Shown piece after piece: positions 21,056-29,963 of a stretch of 64,000 nt of DNA. Within the stretch, counting starts at the first letter, position 1. Each line of letters starts with the position of its first letter. Source of the stretch: Aurantimonas coralicida DSM 14790 (lineage in GTDB: Bacteria; Pseudomonadota; Alphaproteobacteria; Rhizobiales; Rhizobiaceae). The stretch covers positions 236,469-300,468 of the forward strand of contig NZ_ATXK01000005.1 of NCBI RefSeq assembly GCF_000421645.1, in the 5' to 3' direction. The notes below the pieces were generated by a model. It saw only the letters and a program-made list of their open reading frames with translations, made no database searches and had not been told where the DNA came from. A program made the translations under genes and the position numbers.

Positions 21056-21517
21056 ATGGCACCCACCCGATACGCATTCATCAAGGCCAACTGGCACGCC
21101 GACATCGTCTCGCGCGCCCTCGAAGGCTTCACCCAGATCATTCCCGCCGACCAGGTCGACGTCTTCGACGTGCCCGGCGCCTTCGAGATGCCGCTGATGG
21201 CCCGCGATCTCGCGATGACCGGCCGCTACAAGGCGGTGGCCGCCGCGGCCCTCGTCGTCGATGGCGGCATCTACCGGCATGATTTTGTCGCCCAGGCCGT
21301 GATCGATGGGTTGATGCGCGCCGGCCTCGACAGCGGCGTGCCGGTCCTGTCGGTGTCGCTGACGCCGCATCACTACCAGGAGACGGCCCATCACGAGGCG
21401 ATCTTCCGCGAGCATTTCGTCACCAAGGGCCGCGAGGCCGCCGAGGCGGCGCTGATGATCGTCAAGACGCGGCAGGCGATCGAAACGCCCGCCGCCGCCA
21501 TCCACCGCGTCGCCTGA
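21056..21517 (+). CDS. ribH: 6,7-dimethyl-8-ribityllumazine synthase, RibH2 type
   Basis: This is 153 residues with GAAGGAG upstream of ATG 21056. It condenses 5-amino-6-ribitylaminouracil with 3,4-dihydroxy-2-butanone 4-phosphate in riboflavin synthesis. Visible motifs: the ring-stacking Trp in ANWHADIV, DVPGAFEMPL, GGIYRHDFVA with the catalytic His, and LTPHHYQET. The Trp and the HH segment are typical of the type II (RibH2, decameric) enzymes of Rhizobiales rather than the icosahedral type I. It is controlled by the FMN riboswitch upstream and lies between polyol-catabolism genes. Confidence 0.93.
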   Translation: MAPTRYAFIKANWHADIVSRALEGFTQIIPADQVDVFDVPGAFEMPLMARDLAMTGRYKAVAAAALVVDGGIYRHDFVAQAVIDGLMRAGLDSGVPVLSVSLTPHHYQETAHHEAIFREHFVTKGREAAEAALMIVKTRQAIETPAAAIHRVA

Positions 21518-21682
21518 TCGGGGCGGTGGCCGGCCTCGGACGATGATCCTGCGACCGGAAGGCTCGCGCCACGGCGCGCGGACGATTGCAGTCGGGGCGC
21601 CGGCGTGGCTATCCTGTTCCGGCCCCGCCGATTGCCGGGCGGCGGGTCGCGCACCGGCGGCACAGGGGGACCGGACGCAGGA

Positions 21683-23428
21683 ATGAATGCCACGGACTTT
21701 CCGGCCGACGTGCCCGATGCCCCGGACGATCTCGACGCTGCGTTCCCCTTCGACCTGCCTCCCCTCGTCGAAGGCGATCCCGTGGATGTCGTCATTCTCG
21801 GCGCCGGGGTGAACGGCGCCGGGCTCTTCCGCGATCTCTGCGCCCAAGGCGTCAGCTGCCTGATCGTGGATCGGGGCGATTTCGGCGGTGGCGCCAGCGC
21901 GGCCGGCTCGCGGCTGATCGAGGGCGGGCTTGCCGAGCTGGAGATCGGCGATCTCGCCGGCGCGAGACAGGCCGCCAGCGAGCGCAACCGCCTTCTGAAG
22001 AACGCGCCGCATTTCGTCGACATGCTGCCGGTGGTGTTTCCAGTCTTCTCCTGGCTCGGCGGAGTGGGTGCGGCACTGGCGACGCTTTTCGGCACGCCCA
22101 CCGCCCCGCGGCAGCGCGGTGCGATCCTCGCCCGGCTCGGCCTTGCCCTTCACGACCGCTTTGCCGCGGCGCCCGTCGACACGCCGCGCCACCAGCTCCT
22201 GAGCCGGCAGGCGGCGGGGGCAACGTTTCCTGAGCTTTCGACGGACATCACCGCCGCCGGCCTCTACCAGGATGCGCGGATCACCGCGCCCGAGCGGCTG
22301 GTCTACGAGCTGGTGAAGGACGGGCTGGAGGCCTGCCCCGATTCCCGGGCCGCCAACTGGACGCGCCTCGTCTCCTGTTTCGGCGGAGGCCTCTCCTTCG
22401 AGAGCGAGGACGGCACGGATTTCGCCGTGCGCCCGACGCTGGTGGTCAATGCGGCGGGACCGTGGATCGACGAGGTCAACGCCGCTCTCGGCGCGCCCGC
22501 GGCGCAAGTCGCCGGGCGGCGGCAGAGCCACATCCTGCTCGACCACGAGGCGCTGCGCCGGCAGCTCGATGGCCGGGTGTTGCGTTTCGAGATGACGGGC
22601 GATGGCCGGGTCCTGACCGCGCAGGACTATCTCGGCCGGGTGCTTGTCGGGGCGACGGACGCCCCCACCGACGATCCGGACGAGGCGCGTTGTCCGGACG
22701 AGGACATCGCGGCGCTGCTCGATGCCCTGCGCGCCGTCCTGCCGGATCTCGACTTTGCGGCCGATCAGGCGGTCTGCACCTATGCAAGGACCGTTCCGTC
22801 GCCGGCGCCGGACGACGCGGCCGGCCAGACGCCGCGCCCCGGCGGGTCCATACCCGTCATGGAGGCCGACGAGGACCGGCCCTTCCCGATCCTGTCGCTG
22901 GTGGGCGGCCGGTTCACCACCTATCGCCAGTTCGCCGAAACGGCGAGCGACGCGGTTCTTCGGCGTCTTCAGCGCAGCCGCATCCAGTCGACCGAGCACA
23001 TGGCGATCGGCGGCGGTCGCAACTATCCGGGCAATCCCCTGGCGCGCTCGGTGTGGCTCGCCGAGGCCTCCGTGGCGACATGGCTCGACGAGCCGCGGTT
23101 GGAGACCCTGCTGGAGCGTTACGGTACGACGGCGCTCTCCATCGCCCACCATATCTGTGACCATGTCGATGCCGACCGGCTGCCGGACGCCCGCTCGGTG
23201 AGCCTGCGCGAGATCGACTGGATCGCCCGCAACGAGGATGTGGTGCGGCTGGAGGACATCGTCCTGCGCCGCCTGAATCTCGGTGTCGCCGGCCTGTTCA
23301 CGGCGCGCGACATCGAGGCCATCGCCATTGTCGCGGCGAGCGCGCTGAAATGGTCGCCGGAACGGCGGGCGGCGGAGATCGAGGCGGTGACGACGCTGCT
23401 TCGCGACACGCGCCGCATGCGGATCTGA
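21683..23428 (+). CDS. FAD-dependent polyol-phosphate dehydrogenase (GlpD/EryB family)
   Basis: This is 581 residues from the ATG at 21683 (GCAGGA upstream); the frame is open from 21605. The N-terminal FAD loop VVILGAGVNGAG and the following acidic strand end (VDRGDF) are clear, and the length and C-terminal helical domain fit GlpD. The segment after the FAD loop reads GGGASAAGSRLIEGGL where glycerol-3-phosphate dehydrogenases have a more conserved T-S-S-x-L-x-H-G-G pattern, so substrate specificity probably differs. EryB, which oxidises erythritol phosphate, is a relative. It sits 165 bases after ribH on the same strand and could share the riboswitch. Confidence 0.78.
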   Translation: MNATDFPADVPDAPDDLDAAFPFDLPPLVEGDPVDVVILGAGVNGAGLFRDLCAQGVSCLIVDRGDFGGGASAAGSRLIEGGLAELEIGDLAGARQAASERNRLLKNAPHFVDMLPVVFPVFSWLGGVGAALATLFGTPTAPRQRGAILARLGLALHDRFAAAPVDTPRHQLLSRQAAGATFPELSTDITAAGLYQDARITAPERLVYELVKDGLEACPDSRAANWTRLVSCFGGGLSFESEDGTDFAVRPTLVVNAAGPWIDEVNAALGAPAAQVAGRRQSHILLDHEALRRQLDGRVLRFEMTGDGRVLTAQDYLGRVLVGATDAPTDDPDEARCPDEDIAALLDALRAVLPDLDFAADQAVCTYARTVPSPAPDDAAGQTPRPGGSIPVMEADEDRPFPILSLVGGRFTTYRQFAETASDAVLRRLQRSRIQSTEHMAIGGGRNYPGNPLARSVWLAEASVATWLDEPRLETLLERYGTTALSIAHHICDHVDADRLPDARSVSLREIDWIARNEDVVRLEDIVLRRLNLGVAGLFTARDIEAIAIVAASALKWSPERRAAEIEAVTTLLRDTRRMRI

Positions 23429-23429
23429 G

Positions 23430-23466
23430 GACCTGCGCGGCGCATCCGGGACGCGCCGCGCAGGTC
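23430..23466. terminator. Bidirectional hairpin between convergent genes
   Basis: Fourteen-base perfect inverted repeat: GACCTGCGCGGCGC at 23430-23443 and its complement at 23453-23466, loop 9 bases. It lies exactly between the convergent dehydrogenase and rpiB genes. No T tract follows on either strand. Confidence 0.6.
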
Positions 23467-23473
23467 GAGCCGG

Positions 23474-23935
23474 TCAGGCGCCGTGATATTTGGCGTCGAG
23501 GGCGTCGATCGCCTTCACATTGTCGGCCGAGCGGCCGTTGGGATCGAATTCGCAGGCCAGATACGCCTCGGCGATGCTCTTGGCGAGCTCGGAGCCGACC
23601 ACGCGGGCGCCCATGGTGATGATCTGGGCGTTGTTGGACAGGGCCGCGCGCTCGGCCGAATAGGTGTCGTGCGTCTGGGCTGCGCGGATGCCCGGCACCT
23701 TGTTGGCCGACAGGCAGACGCCGATGCCGGTGCCGCAGCACAGGATGGCCCGGTCATAGGTGCCGTCGAGAATGCCGCTGGCGACCCGGTCGGACAGATC
23801 GGCATAGAATTTCTCGGCGCCTTCGGGTGGATTGCTGACCTCGGAGACCTCGAGGCCGGCCTTGCCGGTCAGGTGCTCGGCAAGGGCCTTGGCGAGGGGG
23901 GCTCCGGCGCTGTCGCCGGCGATCGCGAGTTTCAT
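23474..23935 (-). CDS. rpiB: RpiB/LacAB-family sugar-phosphate isomerase (EryI-like)
   Basis: This is 153 residues. The start at 23935 has AAAGGA upstream; the frame continues far upstream but that is a shadow of tpiA. Family motifs are complete: IAGDSAG, the catalytic Cys in CCGTGIGV, the phosphate-binding segment [25 protein letters not shown]. RpiB enzymes interconvert aldose and ketose phosphates. In erythritol-type operons this relative (EryI) converts D-erythrulose 4-phosphate to D-erythrose 4-phosphate. The gene order DeoR-TpiA-RpiB matches that operon, so the tetrose role is favoured over ribose 5-phosphate. Confidence 0.87.
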   Translation of the reverse strand: MKLAIAGDSAGAPLAKALAEHLTGKAGLEVSEVSNPPEGAEKFYADLSDRVASGILDGTYDRAILCCGTGIGVCLSANKVPGIRAAQTHDTYSAERAALSNNAQIITMGARVVGSELAKSIAEAYLACEFDPNGRSADNVKAIDALDAKYHGA

Positions 23936-23949
23936 GGGACGTCCTTTCT

Positions 23950-24714
23950 TCAGATGGTGGCGGCGCAGCGGGACAGGATGTCGAGATACCCCTCGACGTT
24001 CCAGGCCGACCGCCCGATGAACAGCCCGTCGATATGGGGACAGGCAATGAGTTCGGCGCAATTGCCGGAATTGACGCTGCCGCCGTAAAGGCATGGCAGC
24101 CGGCGTCCGGTGATCTCCTCGGTCGCCGCGATGATGCGCGCCTGGCGTTCGTCGGCATAGTCGGGCGCGGCGGGCGTGCCGCCCTCGCCGATCGCCCAGA
24201 CCGGCTCGTAGGCGAACAGGATCGGCGCGGCCATCTGGGCCTCTGAGAGCTTCGACAGCGCGGCCTCCACCTCGCGCCGCAGCACCGCGTCGGCACGGCC
24301 CGAGGCCTTGTCCTCGGCGCTTTCGCCGATGCAGATCAGCGGGATCAGGCCATGGCGGATGGCGGCCTCGGTCTTCAGCCCCACCGTCTCGTCGGTCTCG
24401 CCGAAATGCGCCCGGCGCTCCGAATGGCCGAGCTCGACCATGTCGGCTCCGCAATCGGTGAGCATCGGCGCGGAGACCTCGCCGGTCCAGGCGCCCTCCT
24501 CCGCCCAGTGCATGTTCTGGGCGCCGACCTTGACGTCGGTGCCGGCGAGGATCGCCTTCACCTCGCGCAGGGCGGTGAAGGGCGGAATGACGAAACGCTG
24601 GATGCGGCCGTCGCCGGGCGCTCGCGCGAGCTGTTCGGCGAAATGCCGTGCCGCGCCCAGCGTCTTGTTCATCTTCCAGCTCGTGCCGATCCAGACTTGC
24701 GGCGCTTCGGCCAT
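23950..24714 (-). CDS. tpiA: Triosephosphate isomerase paralogue (EryH/TpiB-like)
   Basis: This is 254 residues from the ATG at 24714, which overlaps the regulator stop as ATGA; a GTG one codon upstream is possible. The TIM catalytic residues are present: Lys in WKMNK, His in ELGHSERR, Glu in AYEPVWAIG, and the phosphate loop [11 protein letters not shown] relatives in this operon position (EryH) isomerise L-erythrulose 1-phosphate to D-erythrulose 4-phosphate. The segment after WKMNKT and before the active His differs from housekeeping TIM ([16 protein letters not shown] is TIM-like), so either substrate remains possible. Confidence 0.88.
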   Translation of the reverse strand: MAEAPQVWIGTSWKMNKTLGAARHFAEQLARAPGDGRIQRFVIPPFTALREVKAILAGTDVKVGAQNMHWAEEGAWTGEVSAPMLTDCGADMVELGHSERRAHFGETDETVGLKTEAAIRHGLIPLICIGESAEDKASGRADAVLRREVEAALSKLSEAQMAAPILFAYEPVWAIGEGGTPAAPDYADERQARIIAATEEITGRRLPCLYGGSVNSGNCAELIACPHIDGLFIGRSAWNVEGYLDILSRCAATI

Positions 24715-25484
24715 CACGCGTCTTCCTCTGCCAGATACAATCGAATGCCGTCCTCTTCGAGCGCGGCGGCCTTTTCGCGGGGCAGGGCCTGCGACGTCAC
24801 CACCCCGTCGAAGACGCCGAGATCGGTGAACAGATGCAGGGCGGTGCGCCCGAACTTGAAATGATCGACCATCAGATAGCTCTCAGCCGACGAGGCGATC
24901 ATCCGCCGCTTGACGGCCAGCACCTCCTGGTCCTGGTGGAACGCCGTCCGGCCCTTGATCGAGGAGCTCGACAGCAGCACGATATCGGCCCGTAGCGAGG
25001 CCAGCGCCGTCTCCGTCACCACGCCGAAGAAGCCGTTGAACTTCTTCGAATAATTTCCGCCCAGCGCAATCAGTTCGATCCCCGCCTCGCCGGCAAGGCC
25101 GGCGATCACCGCCATGTTGTTGGTGACCACGGTCAGCGGCCGCTTCTCGCGCAGGAACGGCACCAGGCTTCCCGCCGTCGAGCCGTCATCGACCATGACG
25201 CACATGCCGGGCTGGACGAAATCCGCCGCCCGCGCCGCGATGGCCCGCTTTTCCGCCGCGGCCATGCGCGCCCGGTAGCGGAAATCGCTCTCGAACTGGC
25301 CGCTGGCCTCGATCGTTGCGCCACCGCGCGTGCGGCGCAGGAGACCGTCCGCCTCCAGTTCGTCGAGATCGCGGTGGATGGTCATCTTCGAGACGCCGAA
25401 ATGCAGCGCCAGGCGATCCAGCGTCGCCGCGCCTTCCTCGACGAGGATATCGACGATGCCGCGCCTGCGATCGTCCCGCTTCAC
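24714..25484 (-). CDS. DeoR-family transcriptional regulator (EryR/GlpR-like)
   Basis: This is 256 residues with a GTG start at 25484. The N-terminal helix-turn-helix is [24 protein letters not shown] (about 20-43), the DeoR signature. The C-terminal sensor domain (about 75-235) has the sugar-phosphate isomerase-like fold of DeoR regulators ([31 protein letters not shown]). It is the first gene of the operon with tpiA and rpiB and probably represses it. A GlpR-like half operator lies about 90 bases upstream. Confidence 0.88.
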   Translation of the reverse strand: MKRDDRRRGIVDILVEEGAATLDRLALHFGVSKMTIHRDLDELEADGLLRRTRGGATIEASGQFESDFRYRARMAAAEKRAIAARAADFVQPGMCVMVDDGSTAGSLVPFLREKRPLTVVTNNMAVIAGLAGEAGIELIALGGNYSKKFNGFFGVVTETALASLRADIVLLSSSSIKGRTAFHQDQEVLAVKRRMIASSAESYLMVDHFKFGRTALHLFTDLGVFDGVVTSQALPREKAAALEEDGIRLYLAEEDA

Positions 25485-25572
25485 GATGACCTGCCCTTCC
25501 CGACCGCCCGCGCGATCCCGCCTCGATGTAACAGGCCGCAGGGAATTCGCAACACACCCTATGTGATTTTGT

Positions 25573-25582
25573 TATGTTCGAT
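25573..25582. promoter_or_regulatory. GlpR-like half operator upstream of the DeoR gene
   Basis: TATGTTCGAT at 25573-25582 matches the half-site recognised by the DeoR-family repressor GlpR of enteric bacteria. It lies in the 309-base gap (25485-25793) between the divergent DeoR and HMG-CoA lyase genes; nothing else was recognised in that gap. Confidence 0.4.
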
Positions 25583-25793
25583 TGTGGCGCGGTGAGGTCG
25601 TGGCGCCATGACATAGCCGGGTCAGCGATCGCCACCGCGGGCGAACCCGCCGGCATCCCGGCGGATGCTTGGCAGGCGGGCGGCCTTCGGCGTAGAACCG
25701 CAGCGATCCGGACCGTGTGCTTGACGCAGCCGGATCGGCCGACCCCCGCGCCCTTCCAGGCGGCGCATGATGGACCTCGAGGAGCGTATCGCC

Positions 25794-26735
25794 ATGACCA
25801 TGTCCCTGCCCGCCAAGGTCCGCATCGTCGAGGTCGGCCCCCGCGACGGCCTGCAGAACGAGCCGAAATACCTGCCGACCGACCAGAAGATCGAACTCGT
25901 GCGGCGCCTGGCGGCGGCCGGCCTGACCGAGATCGAGGTGACGTCCTTCACCCATCCCAAATGGATCCCGAACCTTGCCGACGCGGAAGAGGTGACGCGC
26001 GCCGTCGCCGACCTGCCCATCACGCCCTTCGCGCTGATCCCCAACCGCCGCGGTCTCGACCGGGCGATGGCCGCCGGGGCCGGGGGCGTCACGCTGGTCG
26101 TCTCGGTGACCGACGCCCACAACACCGCCAATCTCAACCGCACCACCGAAGCCTCGGTCACCGAATTGCTGGAGCTGGAGGCCGAGGCCCGGCAGGCCGG
26201 CCTGAAGACCCGCGTCTCGCTGTCGGTGGTGTTCGGCTGCCCCTTCGACGGCGCCGTCGCGCCGGAGCATGTGGCCGAGATCGCCAGCCGCTTCGTCGAG
26301 GCCGGGGCGCCGCGCATCGGCCTTTGCGACACGATCGGCGTTGCCAATCCCAAGCAGGTCCATGCCCTGTCGACGCTGATGCTGAGCCGGTTTCCCGACA
26401 CCGAGTTCGAGCTGCATCTGCACGACACGCGCGGCCAGGCGCTGGCCAACACGCTGGCCGGACTGCAGGCGGGCATCCGGTCCTTCGACGCGGCGGTCGG
26501 CGGCCTCGGCGGTTGTCCCTACGCGCCGGGCGCGACCGGCAATTCGGCGACCGAGGACGTGGTGGCGATGCTGCATGCCATGGATGTGGCGACCGATGTC
26601 GATCCGGCAGGTGTCCTCGACGCGGCGGCCCTTCTGGCCGACTGGCGCGACACGCCGCTCGACAGCGCCGCCTGGCGGATCGCCCGGTCCGGCGGCGCGG
26701 CCTGCGGAACCCCGGCGGCCCGCGCCACCGCCTGA
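25794..26735 (+). CDS. mvaB: Hydroxymethylglutaryl-CoA lyase
   Basis: This is 313 residues from the ATG at 25794, nine bases after GAGGAG; ATG 25767 upstream is an alternative start. It splits HMG-CoA to acetyl-CoA and acetoacetate in leucine breakdown. Motifs: EVGPRDGLQNE at the N terminus, the metal ligands in HLHDTRG, and the signature GGLGGCPYAPGATGN with the active Cys. It is a typical bacterial length. It is convergent with the diguanylate cyclase gene and has no leucine-pathway neighbours. Confidence 0.9.
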   Translation: MTMSLPAKVRIVEVGPRDGLQNEPKYLPTDQKIELVRRLAAAGLTEIEVTSFTHPKWIPNLADAEEVTRAVADLPITPFALIPNRRGLDRAMAAGAGGVTLVVSVTDAHNTANLNRTTEASVTELLELEAEARQAGLKTRVSLSVVFGCPFDGAVAPEHVAEIASRFVEAGAPRIGLCDTIGVANPKQVHALSTLMLSRFPDTEFELHLHDTRGQALANTLAGLQAGIRSFDAAVGGLGGCPYAPGATGNSATEDVVAMLHAMDVATDVDPAGVLDAAALLADWRDTPLDSAAWRIARSGGAACGTPAARATA

Positions 26736-26786
26736 ACGTCTGCCGGAAACGGATTTGACGGCCGAGCGGAGGGCTGCGGGAGGCCG

Positions 26787-28088
26787 TCAGGCGTCCTCGG
26801 TCAGCCGTGATCGTTCCGGGCAGGCCGCATCGGCGCCGTAGAGCACGACGCGGTTGCGGCCGGACTGCTTGGCCAGATAGAGCGCCTCGTCGGCGCGTTT
26901 CTGCAATTGTTGCGGCGTGACGTCGCCGTCACCCGGCTCCAATGCCGCGACACCGATGCTGATCGTCACCTGGGGCGAGACCTGCGACCCCGGATTGGCG
27001 AGCCCGGCATCGGCGATGCTGCGACGGATCCGCTCGGCGGTGGCGAGTGCCGCCTGCGTATCGACGCCGCGCAGGAGAACCAGGAACTCCTCGCCGCCGT
27101 AACGGGCGACCTTGTCGCCGTCCCGCCGCACGCAATCGCCGATGAGCCTGGCCACTTCGATCAGGCAGCGATCGCCCTCGCCATGGCCGAGACGGTCGTT
27201 GAGGTTCTTGAAGTCGTCGATGTCGCACATCAGCAAAGCGCCGGACACGCGGCTCCGCGGCGCGCTCCACAGCGCGTCGAGGATCTCCGTCATCCAGCGC
27301 CGGTTGGCCACGCCGGTCAGGGGATCGGTCCGGGCGAGTTCCTCGAGTCGGTCGTTCGCGGCGGCGAGTTCCGCCACGCGGGTCTTGTCGCGCAGGTCGA
27401 GGAGAAACGCCTTCTGGGCCAGAAGCGTCATGCTGCGCCGGGCCACCACGGTCGCGCCGATGCCGCAGGCGAAGAACAGCGTCCACGCGAGGGCACTGCC
27501 GGTTCCCAGATCCGGATTGCGGAGCTGGAAGATGCAGTAGAGACAGACGGTGATGGCCGCGATCGCCGCCGTCCAGCGCAGCGGGATGCCGAAGATGATG
27601 ATGGCCGAGATCGCCACCACCATCATGATGTTCAGATAGCGTTCGTGATAGCCGCCGCCCGCCGCCTCGCCGATCAGCGCGACGCCCAGGAGGATGACCC
27701 CCATCCCGACGACCAGGGCGACGCGCTGTAGGCGCTGGGCGCGGGGCTTGCGCCAGATCAGGAAGACCGCGATGGCCACTGGCGACAGGACCGCGCCGGG
27801 CACGAGCATCGACAGGGTCACCGCCGGCGGCAGCGTCAACCAGGACAGCGTCAGCATCAGGACGTTGAGGAGAGCGACCCAGATCATCCAGGCCCGGATG
27901 ATCTTGGCGGACTGGGACCAGATGCGATCGCGAAAGAGCTTGCCGATCTCGCCGTCCAGGCGGATGTCGCGCGTCCGCATGGCCAGCAATTGCTCGACAT
28001 CGGTGATCACGGGCCGCGAGCCGTAGAACCGGACGCGCGCAAGCGGGCCGGATCGTCGCTTCGGAACGGACGCGGGCGGAACGGTCAT
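26787..28088 (-). CDS. Membrane diguanylate cyclase (GGDEF)
   Basis: About 433 residues from the ATG at 28088. The frame extends to 28154, and a GTG at 28097 lies 11 bases after AGGAG, so the start is uncertain. The N-terminal half has six hydrophobic segments (about residues 65-220), then a short coiled coil. The GGDEF domain (about 260-430) has the active motif RYGGEEF and upstream DIDDFKNLND. It should make cyclic di-GMP. An allosteric RxxD inhibitory site ahead of GGEEF is not evident. It is divergent from the TusA-like gene. Confidence 0.86.
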   Translation of the reverse strand: MTVPPASVPKRRSGPLARVRFYGSRPVITDVEQLLAMRTRDIRLDGEIGKLFRDRIWSQSAKIIRAWMIWVALLNVLMLTLSWLTLPPAVTLSMLVPGAVLSPVAIAVFLIWRKPRAQRLQRVALVVGMGVILLGVALIGEAAGGGYHERYLNIMMVVAISAIIIFGIPLRWTAAIAAITVCLYCIFQLRNPDLGTGSALAWTLFFACGIGATVVARRSMTLLAQKAFLLDLRDKTRVAELAAANDRLEELARTDPLTGVANRRWMTEILDALWSAPRSRVSGALLMCDIDDFKNLNDRLGHGEGDRCLIEVARLIGDCVRRDGDKVARYGGEEFLVLLRGVDTQAALATAERIRRSIADAGLANPGSQVSPQVTISIGVAALEPGDGDVTPQQLQKRADEALYLAKQSGRNRVVLYGADAACPERSRLTEDA

Positions 28089-28257
28089 GCGCGGCACATT
28101 GGTGATGTCTCCTGCGCCGAGCTTCGCAGACAAGCGTAAAAGCAAGATTGCCATATCATACCGGATCAGCCTCTTTGCCCGGCCCGGCTGGGGTCATCGG
28201 CGCCGGGCGCCATCGCGGCGATTGACGGGCCGTCGCCGCTCGCCCATCGTCGCCCGC

Positions 28258-28497
28258 ATGACCACGATCCTCGATCTCACCGGGCTGAAATGCCCGCTTC
28301 CGGCCCTGAAGACCCGCAAGGCGCTCGGCGGCATCGCGCCGGGCGAGCTCTTGGAGGTGCGCTGCACCGATCCGCTGGCGGTGATCGACATTCCCAATCT
28401 GGTCGCCGAGATGGGCTACCGGCTCGCGACCACCGAACGCGAGGGCGAGCGCAGTGTCTTCGTGATCGAGAAATCGGCCCCGACCGCCGCCACCTGA
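28258..28497 (+). CDS. TusA/SirA-family sulfur carrier-like protein
   Basis: This is 79 residues. The family motif with the sulfur-carrying Cys is LKCPLPALK near the N terminus, followed by the typical VRCTDPLAVIDIPN strand-helix. TusA proteins accept persulfide sulfur for tRNA thiolation or sulfur trafficking. Single-domain copies like this one in alphaproteobacteria are often annotated as sulfurtransferase TusA family without proof. No sulfur genes are adjacent. Confidence 0.85.
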   Translation: MTTILDLTGLKCPLPALKTRKALGGIAPGELLEVRCTDPLAVIDIPNLVAEMGYRLATTEREGERSVFVIEKSAPTAAT

Positions 28498-28921
28498 CCG
28501 GCCTGCCGAACGCTGACCCGCAGTGACAGGCGGCAATGGATGGCATCGTCCAACGCCCCATGAAGACCGTAAAAGCCGCCTGCGACAAAGACGGGAACTT
28601 GTCCCGTTGCCGACCGTAAGGACGCCGGGCTAGCGTCACTGCAACGGTCGTCTCCCGGCTTCCTGCCCCTCCCAAAGGCAGCGGGGCCGGGGCGACCGGG
28701 TCCAGTTTTCCCGCGGTCCCGGAATGGAGGCCGATCCGCGGGTCATCCGTCCATCGCCGGTTGCGACGGCCCGGTCAGACGGGCACGGACCGGCGCGCCA
28801 CGGATCGGCGGGCGACGGGAAAAACACGGCTCGCGAGGACGGGTCGGCATGGCGTATGGTCGGCCGCCCCTGAGGGCCGCCGAGACAGACGCAGACGGGG
28901 CCAGCCCCGCCGGGAGGAAAG
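28498..28921. other. Intergenic region upstream of the PQQ-linked cluster
   Basis: 424 bases without a credible gene. One short perfect inverted repeat stands out: ACGGGA at 28591-28596, five bases, TCCCGT at 28602-28607. The promoter of the following operon must be here, but no convincing -35/-10 pair was seen. AGGAAAG ends the region as the ribosome site of the next gene. Confidence 0.5.
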
Positions 28922-29896
28922 ATGAGACGACTGACCCTGACGGCGCTCGCCGCCACGCTCGCTCTGTCGGCGAGCCCCGCCTTTGCCTACAAGATCTTCG
29001 TGTCGAACGAGAAGGGCAACGACATCACGGTGCTCGACTCGGCCGATTTCGCCGTCGTCGACACCTTCGAGGTCGGCCAGCGGCCGCGCGGCATCGCCGT
29101 CAGCCCCGACGGCAAGCATCTCTATGTCTGCGCCAGCGACAGCGACACGATCCAGGTCTACGACACCGAGACCTACGAATTCATCCGCACCCTGCCGTCG
29201 GGCCCCGACCCGGAGCTCCTGGTCGTTTCGGCGACCGGCGACCGGCTCTATGCGGCCAATGAGGACGACAATCTCGTCACCGTCATCGATCTGGAAACCG
29301 GGGCAAGGCTGGCCGAGATCCCGGTCGGCGTCGAGCCGGAAGGCATGGGGATCTCGCCCGACGGCGCGATCATCGTGAACACCTCCGAAACCACCAACAT
29401 GGCGCATTTCATCGATCGGGAGACCCACCGCATCGTCGCCAATGTGCTGGTGGATTCGCGGCCGCGCTTCGCCCAGTACAAGAGCGACGGGTCGGAGGTC
29501 TGGGTGACCGCCGAGATCGGCGGCACGGTCAGCGTGATCGACGCCGACACCAAGGAGATCAAGAAGAAGATCACCTTCGAGATTCCCGGCATCCGCTCCG
29601 AGGCGATCCAGCCGGTGGGCGTGCGGATCACCGACGACGGCTCCAAGGCCTATGTGGCGCTCGGACCCGCCAACCGGATCGCGGTGATCGACGGCAACAC
29701 CTACGAGGTGCTGGACTATCTGCTGGTCGGCCAGCGGGTGTGGCAGCTCGCCTTCTCGCCGGACCAGACGCATCTGTTCACCACCAACGGCATTTCCAAC
29801 GACATCTCGATCATCGACGTGGCAGCCGACAAGGTCATCAAGTCGGTGCAGGTGGGACGCGAGCCCTGGGGCGTGGCCGTGGCGGGGGACGAATAG
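28922..29896 (+). CDS. PQQ-linked YVTN beta-propeller protein
   Basis: This is 324 residues with a Sec signal peptide (LTALAATLALSASPAFA). It has seven YVTN-type repeats of about 42 residues (for example NDITVLDSADFAVVDTFEVG, RPRGIAVSPDGKHLYV, GNTYEVLDYLLVG), giving a periplasmic beta-propeller. It matches the family described as PQQ-dependent catabolism-associated beta-propeller protein, found with quinoprotein alcohol dehydrogenases and an ABC exporter. Its molecular role is unknown. It begins the unit 28922-33218. Confidence 0.85.
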   Translation: MRRLTLTALAATLALSASPAFAYKIFVSNEKGNDITVLDSADFAVVDTFEVGQRPRGIAVSPDGKHLYVCASDSDTIQVYDTETYEFIRTLPSGPDPELLVVSATGDRLYAANEDDNLVTVIDLETGARLAEIPVGVEPEGMGISPDGAIIVNTSETTNMAHFIDRETHRIVANVLVDSRPRFAQYKSDGSEVWVTAEIGGTVSVIDADTKEIKKKITFEIPGIRSEAIQPVGVRITDDGSKAYVALGPANRIAVIDGNTYEVLDYLLVGQRVWQLAFSPDQTHLFTTNGISNDISIIDVAADKVIKSVQVGREPWGVAVAGDE

Positions 29897-29963
29897 CCGG
29901 CCGCGCGTCGCGGGGAGGATCTGAAGGGCTGCGTCCCGCAGCCGTGTTTTGGGGAGAGAGAGA

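Noticed and set aside
20921..23164. 747-codon minus-strand open frame opposite ribH and the flavin dehydrogenase
   Set aside because: It runs across a riboswitch and two recognised genes with no domain of its own.
26756..26789. TGACGGCC ... GGCCGTCA inverted repeat between HMG-CoA lyase and the GGDEF gene as a terminator
   Set aside because: The 18-base loop and lack of a T tract make it weak; it also overlaps the GGDEF coding end.
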